This document shows positions 12,401 to 21,300 of a stretch of DNA of 64,000 nt, in pieces. The notes under the pieces are model-generated. The model did no database searches and was not told the origin of the DNA. It saw only the letters and a program-made list of their open reading frames with translations. Made by a program: the position numbers and the translations under genes. The stretch is taken from NCBI GenBank assembly GCA_022828595.1, contig JAKGHH010000005.1:56849655-56913654 (forward strand), in the 5' to 3' direction. Source of the stretch: Nelumbo lutea. Its lineage: Eukaryota; Streptophyta; Magnoliopsida; Proteales; Nelumbonaceae. Every line of letters begins with the position of its first letter. Position 1 is the stretch's first letter.

Positions 12401-14254
12401 AAAATCACTGAAGAGATCAGTAATGGAGGTCCATTTGACCTAGGTTTTTTTTTTTCGGCAACTGCACCCTTTATCAGGGGGACCGGCTTTATCTTCAAAC
12501 AGGCAGTTGTTCCTCTCTTTCCAGATGCACCAGCAAACCACTAAAGGAGAAGCTTTCCACAGGACCTTACCCTTATTAGAAAAAGCCTGACCACACCAAT
12601 GAGCCAAGAGGTAGCGAGGTCCAGGGGAGTAACCCAGTTCATACCAAACAGACTTAAAACATGGGCCCAAATCCTGTGAGAGTAGCTACAGAGGACAAGA
12701 ATATGCTTAGCAAATTCTTCATCCTCCTCACATAAACAACAGCAGTTGACAAGAATCATTCCCTTTTTTCCTCAAAAACATCTATAGTAGGAATTTTACC
12801 CTTGATGGCAGCCAAAAAAAACTGAACCTTCAGAGGAATAACAATCTTCCAAAACCAAACCCAAGAGGGGGAGGGGGAGGGGGAGGGGGGGGGGGCGGGG
12901 TGAGCTCTTTTGTAGTGAGCAAGGAATTCAGTAATGACCTCACTGTAAATATACCCGAATTTTCTTTGTTCCACCAAATCTTGTACACACCTAATGACTG
13001 AATCTGAACTTTTTCCAAAGCTTGCATCAGACCAACGAGAGATTCCATGTCCCAATCATTAGCCTTTCTTCTAAGCCTTGGTGCCCAAACAATCTGAGTG
13101 GATGATAATTCAAAACAGTCACAGACCCGAACCTCCTTGTCAAGCGCCAAAGCAAAGATTGAAGGGAAATACACTAAGGGGATTAGCTTCACACCACCTG
13201 TCTTTCCAGAACAGAATTCTTTCACCCAAGCCAGGCCTGTAGGAAATGCAACAAAAAAATGGATCCCCGTTCTGCAATATTCTTTTCCACATGCTAGTAC
13301 TGTAATGTTCTGAAGCTGAACCAGATTCCTAGTCATGAGTAACTTCCCCATGTTTGTTCAAGATTACAGATTTCCAGAGCAAATCAACCTCCATTTCAAA
13401 CCTCCATAACCTTCACCCAAAACTTCTAACTTACTCAACACTAATATTATCAGTTTCAGCATTTTGAGGACTCCCCCTGACGTGACCCAGATAAACCCCT
13501 AGCAGACCAATTGAAATCTCAAACTGTTCTCCCGGTTCCCAGCCCAACTTCCAATTTGGATGAGCCTCCATTTACTACTGAATCATCCACCTTGCAACCA
13601 TTGCTAACATCAGCACATATCTTCTAAATATTTCTTTGTTTCCAAATAAGGTTTTTTGTTTCTTTCTTTTTAAACTCTCAACAAATAACAAGCAGAACAC
13701 AACTTTGAAAATTTTTTACCTTTGGCAATCAAAAGTATATGCATGCATAATACAGAGATTCTTGATCTAGAGATCTCCTGGGTGGACCATTCATAAATGG
13801 GCTCTGATCCATCGTAGACGCTACTTGTTTAGAATTTGTATTTGATGAGCAATTGGATACACTCATAGACATGGCTTCCCCAAAAGGGGGAAATTGTTAG
13901 GTAACAGTAAATGCATGCAATGAATGACAGAAGTGGATGACTATTGATTACTGTAATCTAAATATCATACTCATTTTGTAATCTAAATATTTATTTTGTG
14001 AACTCCACGAATCTAAAACACTACAAATTCTATTGGCTCCGTTTGGAAGTACAAATACAAACATGTAGAGCGCAAAACCTTATATTTTGTATGTATTTGT
14101 ACTGTACATATTTGTATTTGTACTCCTTCCAATCCGAGTCTTATGTGTCTAAACTCTGCATTTATGATTTCAGGATGGAGTTGGAGAAGCTGTGAAGATC
14201 CTGAAGGAAGAGGTAATGTGTCAAAGTAAAATCAGGCACCAAACTTCATTCTGA
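397..14254 (+). CDS. UGT80-like (sterol 3-beta-glucosyltransferase-like) glycosyltransferase, 5' partial
   Basis: Chained exons: 397-478, 1170-1271, 1453-1508, 3107-3141, 3694-3910, 5111-5326, 6592-6651, 6774-6813, 7362-7583 and 14174-14254. All phases agree. The product is the C-terminal part of a GT-B fold glycosyltransferase (family GT1), which would transfer a sugar from a UDP-sugar to a sterol or similar lipid. Family marks are the PYNWLF segment (exon 7), the HHGGSGSTAAALHAGIPQ nucleotide-sugar motif split over exons 7-8, and PFMLDQFYWAEKM at the start of exon 9. It resembles the divergent plant UGT80-like proteins more than the classic UGT80A/B enzymes; this is from memory, with no alignment run. 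The stop used is TGA at 14252-14254, 14 codons past a possible GT donor at 14213. The alternative is splicing to 15099, giving a stop at 15108-15110. The N-terminus is missing. Confidence 0.85.
1661..2681. mobile_element. Old hAT-like element in intron 3 of the glycosyltransferase gene
   Basis: The ends are inverted repeats sharing TGCAACTTGGG. The flanking 8-mers (1653-1660 CAATTAAT and 2682-2689 TGATTGAT) agree at 5 of 8 positions, as in a decayed hAT target duplication. The interior has clusters of GGCCCA-type words near both ends, like the intact hAT element at 8538-9627. No transposase is visible, so it is non-autonomous. It contains the LTR fragment at 2075-2390. Confidence 0.5.
2075..2404 (+). 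mobile_element. Solo-LTR-like copia fragment with primer-binding site
   Basis: An LTR-like stretch ends in ...GCGCA at 2390, followed two bases later by TGGTATCAGAGC (2393-2404), the usual initiator-Met tRNA primer-binding site of plant Ty1/copia elements. The 5' border (TG near 2075 or 2092) is uncertain. No coding region or second LTR follows, so this is a remnant nested in the hAT-like repeat. Confidence 0.5.
4121..4642. mobile_element. MITE with long terminal inverted repeats, interrupted
   Basis: The left end (GGCTGTGTTTAGTAAGAGTA) and the reverse complement of the right end (GGCTGCATTTGGTAAGAATG) match over about 45 bp and continue into a shared GCAAATTTG. There is no ORF. A second, 199-bp element sits inside at 4201-4399. 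The superfamily is not certain. Confidence 0.55.
4201..4399. mobile_element. 199-bp hAT-type MITE nested in another MITE
   Basis: It starts CAAGGTTCAAAATATTGATA, and its other end is the inverted form (…AACCTTG). The flanks are a perfect 8-bp direct repeat, GGTAAGAA, at 4193-4200 and 4400-4407, which fits hAT-type insertion. A second copy of the family is at 6833-7046 in the same gene. Confidence 0.75.
6833..7046. mobile_element. Second copy of the CAAGG… hAT-type MITE
   Basis: The element begins CAAGGGTCTAAGTATCGATA and ends …TTGATCCTTG, matching the family at 4201-4399. The 8-bp flanks GTGTTAAG (6825-6832) and GTGCCAAG (7047-7054) agree at 6 of 8 positions, so this copy is older. It lies in intron 8, just after the exon encoding the HAGIPQ motif. 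Confidence 0.65.
8538..9627. mobile_element. hAT element, non-autonomous, 1090 bp, with perfect 8-bp target duplication
   Basis: The terminal inverted repeats are TAGGGGTGATCA and TGATCACCCCTA. The element is flanked by the perfect 8-bp direct repeat GGCTCACC (8530-8537 and 9628-9635), diagnostic for hAT insertion. The subterminal regions are rich in GGGCC/GGCCC words, as in many plant hAT elements. No transposase ORF is visible. It sits in the 6.6-kb last intron of the glycosyltransferase gene and contains an (AT)n tract. Confidence 0.88.
9405..9468. repeat. (AT)n microsatellite
   Basis: An uninterrupted AT dinucleotide run of about 60 bp inside the hAT element. The apparent ORF across it is an artefact of the repeat. 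Confidence 0.95.
9768..9834 (-). mobile_element. 3' half of a split Au-type SINE
   Basis: On the minus strand this reads as the 3' half of the intact SINE at 26651-26814 (shared CATCTGTCCCTCCCCAGACC and a closing GGGC/CTGCCC-type end). It breaks off exactly at a poly(A) tract belonging to the inserted LINE-like unit. Its 5' half is at 12237-12334. Confidence 0.75.
9835..12236 (-). mobile_element. Retroposed LINE-like unit (ORF1-like, poly(A) tail) inserted into the SINE
   Basis: On the minus strand the unit ends in TTTAATAAAATTTTTTC and a poly(A) run (9834-9844 as T on the plus strand), typical of a plant LINE 3' end. The split SINE halves carry near-identical flanks, CATAGCCT (9827-9834) and CATAGACCT (12237-12245), which act as its target duplication. 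The interior on the minus strand (11294-10088) is broken into four basic, charged ORF fragments that look like the variable C-terminal part of a LINE ORF1; this assignment is weak. No reverse transcriptase is present, so the unit is internally deleted or non-autonomous. A MITE at 11515-11829 lies inside it. Confidence 0.6.
11515..11829. mobile_element. 315-bp MITE, probable PIF/Harbinger type
   Basis: Both ends contain TTTGGTTCCATTTACGTTTA in inverted orientation. The flanks are TAA on both sides (11512-11514 and 11830-11832). The centre is a near-perfect hairpin around 11648-11682 (GTTTCAGGAAGCTTC and its complement). No ORF. The TAA duplication suggests PIF/Harbinger, but the outermost bases of the two ends match poorly. 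Confidence 0.65.
12237..12334 (-). mobile_element. 5' half of the split Au-type SINE
   Basis: Minus-strand sequence starts GAGGGCGGG, has a degenerate A box and an intact B box (GGTTCAAATC), and matches the 5' half of the SINE at 26651-26814. It ends where the LINE-like unit begins; the rest is at 9768-9834. Confidence 0.75.
12445..13351 (-). mobile_element. 5'-truncated L1-type LINE fragment (C-terminal ORF2)
   Basis: Minus-strand frames encode the end of a plant LINE ORF2. First comes the linker after the reverse transcriptase (…FPSIFALALDKE…, RRKANDWDMESL, WWNKENSGIFTVRSL). Next is the zf-RVT domain (CCCLCEEDEEFAKHILVLC…IW). Last is the typical WCIWKERNN segment. Frameshifts separate the parts. 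A poly(A) tail follows (12445-12455, T on the plus strand). A G-rich tract at 12867-12900 in the plus strand produces a false polyproline stretch. RT catalytic and endonuclease domains are absent. Confidence 0.8.
12867..12900 (+). repeat. G-rich (GAGGGG)n tract
   Basis: Several runs of five or more G in succession, capable of forming a G-quadruplex on the plus strand. It lies inside the LINE fragment and expands a former coding segment. Confidence 0.8.
14035..14140. mobile_element. Tourist-like MITE, copy 1
   Basis: Palindromic element starting GGCTCCGTTTGGAAGTACAA with the inverted form at its right end. It is a diverged relative of the better copy at 14794-14918. It ends about 30 bp before the last glycosyltransferase exon. 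Confidence 0.65.
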
Positions 14255-14793
14255 TTCAGTTTTAACTTGAGCTGATAGGGTTCCGATCCTTTCTACAATC
14301 ATTGCAAAGATGCGGCCACACCTTTGAGCCTAGTGTCTGTCATTGATGTGGCCTCAGTTTTTGTCAGTTCAACTTGCGTTACGGCAATGATCCATGGTGG
14401 ATCCCTTCATACTCCATTTTATGTAGTATGTATTTGTCTCATTATTTGATCCAACAAAAAGACTAAATTCATCAGCTTCACATCGTTGTTCACTTTGGCT
14501 AACAGGCTAACTGGCTGGTTATTTTGCAAAATGGCATAATTAACCAAACATCTGGTATCAGGGATAAAAGATAGTGGTCTAAAATCTAAATTTAATATGA
14601 CTAATAAAAAGCATCTTAAAGCTGCTGGGATAGTGAAAAGGAACCTTGACACCCCCTCCCCCGCCCAAAAAAAAAAATGAAGATAGAGAAACGAAGAAAG
14701 AAAATATAGAAGAAAAAGTTCTTCAATGGTTAGACGATCCATTTTGAGCATTTCATTCTCCCTGGTTGAATTGTAGATTGTGTGAGAGATTTA

Positions 14794-14918
14794 GGCTCAG
14801 TTTGGAAGGAGTACAAATGCAAATGCAAATATGTAGAGTGCAGAACTTTGTATTTTGTATTATTTTGTATGTATTTGCACTCTACATATTTATATTTGTA
14901 CTCTTTCCAAACTGAGCC
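14794..14918. mobile_element. Tourist-like MITE, copy 2, with TTA target duplication
   Basis: 125-bp near-palindrome with ends GGCTCAGTTTGGAAGGAGTA and TCTTTCCAAACTGAGCC, flanked on both sides by TTA (14791-14793, 14919-14921), as expected for PIF/Harbinger-driven Tourist MITEs. Further copies lie at 14035-14140 and 53040-53148. Confidence 0.8.
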
Positions 14919-15662
14919 TTAATTGTAATTCTGCGATATATGCGCTTGTGAATAGCTTTGTAATTTGTAAAGAGAACACGTTAATACATACGATGATACG
15001 ACCAATGGTTAAGGCCAGATTTTTGTTAATCTTGAGCTTTGTTTCTGGAATTACGCATCTGTTTGCTAATGTTTCGGTTTAACACGATAATGGCACAGGA
15101 GAGCTTGTAAACCCTTGCAAATTGCTCCATTGCTTTTATGTTCTTTGCATATTTCTGAATTCCTGCTGTAAGGGTTGCCTCCTAACGTCAGGTCTAGATC
15201 TGGGTTAACATCATGAGATGAAACTCCAGTAACAGACTGGGATCAATAGAAGTATAGAACCTTGACTCTTGATAACCAAATTCTCTATTGCACGGATAGG
15301 TTTGGTGCAGTCTAAGGCTGCATTTGGCATTCCTTTTTTTTAAGGAATGTCCCATTGAACATTTCAGCCTTGAGAACAGCCTAGAACCACCAGAAATTAG
15401 CAGGTATCTTAGGCCAAACCAAAGGTATCATGATGATTCAGCGATTTGCTTCCAAAAATTCTCAAAAAGCAATATTCCTTTATATTTTGAGAACATTAAG
15501 TTTTAAAAATGCTGATCATGGGAGTAGAAAGGGAACTGAGTTCTCCCCAATCCGATTCCACAGGTTTCAGTCCTTCAGATGAGAGCTCAAAAGTCACAAG
15601 ACTGAGTTGGTCATGCCCAATTCTGCATTAGATCGAATAGCTGACCTATATAGCTGTTTTAG

Positions 15663-15781
15663 GGGCTGTGGGACCAATTGTTTTGCTCCATGTCAGCCAT
15701 AGAGTGCAGATGGCCCATACCACTTAATCTCTCACTTTCACTTATGGCCGGCGTGGAGCAAAATGATAGGTCCCACAGCCC
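15663..15781. repeat. Fold-back MITE-like element
   Basis: The left half (GGGCTGTGGGACCAAT…TTTTGCTCCATG) is repeated inverted at the right (…GTGGAGCAAAATGATAGGTC CCACAGCCC) with arms of about 45 bp. No ORF and no clear target duplication. Confidence 0.65.
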
Positions 15782-17144
15782 GTAAAAGTTTAAAACATGC
15801 ATCAAGTTCAGCTAATCCAATTTCATTCTGCATGTCCGAAGTCCATTGTTTTGATAGCAGCTAATCGATCTCATTTGCATATCTAGAACAAATGGACTGA
15901 ATTATCCTCCTTGGCTAGAGATTTTAGTCAGTCATGAGAAGAGTTGGTGGTACTTGGTAGTTTTTGTTTCTGTTTTGCTGCTTGATCCTTGCTTTATTAC
16001 CAAAAAGAAAAATAGAATGATAACAAGATTGAACTAAGCAAGACACATTCAGTACAAATATATACATATTGAGACAGCACACACGCACTGAACTCTGTTT
16101 TTCAATTAATTTGCATCAGTAGCTCTGCTGGCCATTAATATATACACATTTAGTATAATGAATTAATGACATGGAACGCTATCCAAAGCATAACCAAAAC
16201 AAAGAATTGGTTGCAAAAAAAAAAAAAAAAAAAAAGAAATCAAAACAAAGAATTGATATGAAAAAAATAACAAATTTAAGAACTCTGTCTATACCTTTGT
16301 GCATGTTAAGATTATCATTCAGTCATTCTGTATTAACATTCCAAATCGTATATATCCTACATCAGCAAAGAAACAAAACATATCAGGAGGGATAGAACCT
16401 GATGCAGGAAAAGAGACCAAACCCCACAAATTTGTATTTGGAAACAAGCATATAGCACTGAATTTCTCATAGATAGGTTTATGCATGGGACAAGATGCAC
16501 CAATGTGATTACAAAGTAAAATTAAATTTGAAAGATAAAGTAAAATTACTCGAAGCTAAATGGATTGGTCAATTAGTTTGTTCCCAAAATAAACATGAAT
16601 TACCATATCTGATTCTTGGTTTCTACTTTCTAGATTGCATATCAAATAATTGAGATTGACTTAGAGATTTACTCAGCTCAGCAGGGCTGAACGTGAAGTT
16701 GATTAGGGAGTCATGTTACAATTTAGGAACTTAATCATACCATAATTTTATAAATTTCACAGAGTTCATTTTGATAATGTGTTTCTACTTTCTACACTAC
16801 AATAATCAGAAATCTAAACACAAATAGTTATAATATACTAATATTAAAGTAAAATTAGATATACAGAACACTTAAAATTTATCACTTGATAATTCTTGTG
16901 GAAAAGAAAATATAGAACTCAATAGATCTACTAGTATTAAGTTTTTAAGCACCCATATGCGATCTTTCTTGTGTTTTAAAACAATGTATTTATAAACACT
17001 GACAATATCCACAGGTGGCATTTATATAACTTAACTATCATTGACTTTGAGGAGTTGGTCTCTTGACTCAACTATGTTTATTTAGAATCATCATAATAAC
17101 TTAAATGGGTAAAGGCCTTTTTTATCATGACCTGGTTTCCTATG

Positions 17145-17783
17145 TGTTACGATCCATTTGTCCCATGTTGGTAGTATGGGATGCTAATGTGAGGTATCCC
17201 ACATTGGTAGAATGGGATGCTGTTGTGGGGTATATATGTGCTGAGACGGGATCTGCTCCTCACAAATGGGCACCTCACATGCACATCCACCGTTCATTGG
17301 GAACATCTCCCCTGAATAATAATTAATAAGTGTGGGAGATGTTCTCAATGCATGGTAGGATGTGCATGTGAGGTGCCTGTGAGGTGCCAGGTGTGAGGAG
17401 CAGATCCGGTCTAATATGTGCTTGGGTTCCCTCCCTCTAACAGCTAGCTTTTAGGGGTGAGTTCTCCTAAGGCACATAACAAATGGTATCAGAGCCTACA
17501 CAATGCCTCCCAGTTGCAATCGTGCGGCATAGGTGGTGATGCCGGTATTGCAGTGTTTGGCTGGGACTAGGTGGACTGGTGCAAAGCCAGCCTGCGTGGG
17601 CATCGGGACTGCAGAGCGTGGTGGAATGTTATGATCCATTTGTTCCATGTTGGTAGTATGGGATGCTAATGTGAGGTATCCCACATCGGTAGAATGAGAT
17701 GCTGTTGTGGGGTATATATGTGCTTGGGTTCCCTCCCTCTAACAGCTAGCTTTTAGGGGTGAGTTCTCCTAAGGAACATAACA
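17145..17783 (+). mobile_element. TRIM retrotransposon, complete, with 5-bp target duplication
   Basis: A terminal-repeat retrotransposon in miniature. The right LTR (17627-17783, 157 bp) matches the left LTR (17145-17481) once a 171-bp insertion and its target duplication are removed from the latter. Both LTRs start TGTTA and end AACATAACA or CACATAACA. The primer-binding site TGGTATCAGAGCC is at 17484-17496. The interior is 145 bp and non-coding. CTATG flanks both ends (17140-17144 and 17784-17788). Enzymes must be supplied by other retrotransposons. Confidence 0.9.
17243..17413. mobile_element. 171-bp Mutator-type MITE inside the left TRIM LTR
   Basis: Long inverted arms (GATCTGCTCCTCACA near each end) flanked by the 9-bp direct repeat ATATGTGCT (17234-17242 and 17414-17422); 9 bp is typical of Mutator-like elements. 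Subtracting 171+9 bp from the left LTR gives exactly 157 bp, the right LTR length. A diverged relative is at 45255-45425. Confidence 0.85.
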
Positions 17784-18353
17784 CTATGCTTGATAGTGGA
17801 GTGACCCAAAAGAGTCAATAAGCCAACTTGGGAGTTGGGAAATTATGGATCACTTCATTCACCAAAATTCCAAACCCCGTCGATGGGATTGTAATGGCAT
17901 AGCAGCCGGTGGAGGCAGGAGAAATGCCATACAAAATGCAAAACAAATTATTTTATAGTTTGGTGGTACTTCTATGTCCAAGATGTGCAATGTTAGAAAC
18001 TGATGCATAAATACGCACACTTGTGCATGTGCATGAGTAATTTTTTAAAGATTTTCAGAATGAATTTTAATCATCTGATCCTAACAAAATAGACATAGAG
18101 GAATAAAATAACACGGATCTCTCTTAAGCAGACAATTATTACCAAAAAGAGATTGACAATAATTGTTCTTTTCTGAGTAAACTAGAAAATTCTTTTCCTA
18201 GTTTTCTGAATTATAATTATCTAAGTAACAGGTCTAAGAGTGTTGATCAATCAAATATTATAAACAAAAAGAATTATTGCAAAATATAAAGAACATAATT
18301 GGGTGGGGGTGTTGGACATGATAACATACAGAAGGATATTTACCTTCCAAAAC

Positions 18354-21300
18354 TTAAGCAGTTTGTTCTGCCATAAAGTTATCTGTTATGACTTCGTCAG
18401 CTTCTAACTCTGCATCTGTGAATGTGAGAGCTCTTTGTAGCTTCCTGTGACAGAAAACCTCTACCTCAGCCATGTAACTGGCTGTCACAGGCCGATGGTC
18501 AGAAAGCCTCTGCTCAATCCTCTTATAATTCAATAGCCTCATTCCATTTCCATATGCAAGAATGCGATCACACCTGAATGACACACATATCAAATCTCGA
18601 AGAGTAATATGTTAAAATTTAAAGTATACACAAATTTTCGTGCAACTAGATAAATTCCAGTTAAGGCTTGAACTTCAGGATCTGGTATGTTAAATTTTAT
18701 AATCGTGATATATAATTGGAAGCATTCTTGAGCTAATTTCAGTAAAATGATTAACTCAGTTCAGACAAGAGAGGAGTCTAAGCCCTTCATACCTGATGAC
18801 ATCATTAGAGGATGATAATGCGGTTTCTTCTTCAACCAAAACTAAAGACTCAAACCTGGCTCCCTCCACTAATCTCCAAAAAATTAATGGGTGCATTCCT
18901 GAAAATCCAGGGAGATCAGGAGCTGAGCTGGTGAAGCTTCAAGGAACAACCAAGGTGAAATATTGATGGTATATTAGGACCAATAGAGCAGGGAGACAGC
19001 CGAGATAGAAATCCTATTGTTACTTCACAGGTTAAGGTTGTGCTATTATCCAGGATACAGTAACAGAGGTGGAAAGGGATTTTCAGATGATAATCGTGTA
19101 GATACAAGGGGAAACTCCAGGGCCATGGCAGTTTAGGCATTTCACCAGGGAAACTAGATTTAATAGAAGCTAGCCCTAGTGAACTATTCTGGGGAGTGCC
19201 TGAGCACTTCTCTTTTTCTTTTATTGGCATCTTTTTGCATTGATTATTAAAGTTGCCTAATCAGTTATTAATCAAGAAGATAATTGGAAACATAGACAAT
19301 ATATAGATATTTAACCTGGGGGAAACTCAGGGATATGGTTCATCTCATAGACATCCTACAACTCTATTGTAACAGATTTTTATAGTGCATAACTATGTTA
19401 AATTTCCCTACATTTACTGGATAAAGTAAATTAAGACACACATAATGGGTCATTCAGGTAAAGGAACTAACTAAAGTTTGCATTAATTGGCTATACAAGG
19501 TGAAATGCAACAGATGGAAAATTGCAAGTACATACCATGCTGGAGTACGCCGCCCAGTCTTTGGGTCATCTCCACAATATTTCTCTGAATTATACTCATA
19601 TTTGTATGTGGGTGGAAAATTTAAGGTACCCTCTTTCCATCCACCAAACGCACGTCCCTTTCTTAGTTCTCTTACAAGCTGCCATTTAATACAAAAGAAA
19701 GAATTTCAACGTAGTTATCAATTAAAGTTGGCCAGCAGTTACTGACAAAAAAAAATTGTGTTTGATCAATAAACTTGAAGACATTTTTGACTGTTGAATA
19801 GCTTCAAGAAGGTAAATAATTTCAAGATATAGGGTTCTAAAACTGAACCGCATTTAATGCTTTATGCATTACCGATTTGAAGTTTAAATCAATTCCAGCA
19901 TTGGAAAAATATGTTACATTCTTTAAGGCATCATAAAGTTAGTTTACAAAATAGAAATAAAAGTTGAATTACCTGGTCCCTCTCGATCAACTCAGACCAT
20001 TCTTTTCTAGATATGAGTTCTCGTGTTTTCTCGTATGGTAAATTGATACGATAATTCAGGTCCCCAAACCATATTATTCTTCTGCAAAGAGAATTATGAG
20101 AATTAAATAAGTTCATGTTCTTTACAAGATTGAAGAAATGAATGAAAGTTGGAGGTTCAAAGAAGCAGTCATTTCCATGTAATCGGAGGGCAGGTATGGG
20201 TACTACCATTAGTAGCATACTTCCCAACTAGTCTAACTCTCTTGCAAGAGTAAGTTAACAATTCCACCAAGAACCTTCTTAATAAGCAGTTTTCCATATG
20301 AAAGTGTAACATTCAGTTAGAAGATAATACAGAACTGACTCAAAAAGATGATGCTATTTTAAACCGCAATTTTTTATAAATAACAAATTCACTAAAGATC
20401 ATGAGCATTAAAACATATGTAAGAGGGTGGAGAAGGGAAGAAAGTGTTTTGGAATGGTAGAATACTGATATGTTTCATTCTATTGCCAATAGGCATATTT
20501 ATACAGAAAGTTGCTGCAATAAATAGAAAGAAAGAAAAATAGAAAGAAAAGAAAATAGAAAGAAGAAAAAATAGAAAGAAGAGAAAATAGAAAGTACAAA
20601 AATAGAAAGAAAAAACTTTCTAAATCAATCCTTCCACAATCCTAGGAATATATACAATTCTATTTTCAGATCTGAACCAGTAACCCCACATTTTCCAACA
20701 CTCCCCCTCAAGTTGGTGAATAGAGATCCTCCATTCCCAGCTTGGCTATAATTCTCTGAAAGTCTGTACTATTGAGCCCTTTAGTAAGTACATTGGCCAG
20801 TTGTCCTTTTGTAGACACATAGGGAGTGCAAATCAACTTGCTGTCCAGTTTCTCTTTTATAAAGTGTCGGTCAATTTCGATGTGCTTCGTCTTGTCATGT
20901 TGAACAGGATTGTGAGCAATATTGATGGCTGACTTGTTGTCACAATATAGTTTCATAGGCTCTTCTCGTGGAATCTTCAGGTCTTCTAAAATTATCTTCA
21001 ACCAGAGTAATTCACACACTCCTTGTGCCATAGCCCTGAATTCTACCTCTGCACTTGACCGAGCCACTACATTTTGCTTCTTACTCCTCCAAGTGACTAA
21101 GTTTCCTCCTAAGAAGGTACAGTAACCAGAAGTGGACCGTCTATCTACTGGAGATCCTGCATATTCGGCATCTATATATGCTTCAAGAGTCAGTCCTCCA
21201 TTTCTCCTGAATAAAATTCCTTTTCCTGGATTAGCTTTCAAATAGTGCAGAATTCGATGAGCAGCCTGCAGATAAACTTCTTTAGGATTATGCATAAACT

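Larger units (their letters stand above)
14255..18353. other. Spacer between convergent genes, with repeats
   Basis: No coding exon is seen. The beginning should contain the 3' UTR of the glycosyltransferase gene and the end that of the phosphatase gene. It holds a Tourist-like MITE, a 119-bp fold-back element and a TRIM; the remainder is unremarkable AT-rich sequence. An alternative terminal exon of the glycosyltransferase gene could lie at 15099-15110. Confidence 0.5.

Noticed and set aside
12165..13313. Plus-strand ORFs across the SINE half and LINE fragment
   Set aside because: Shadows of the minus-strand LINE frames.
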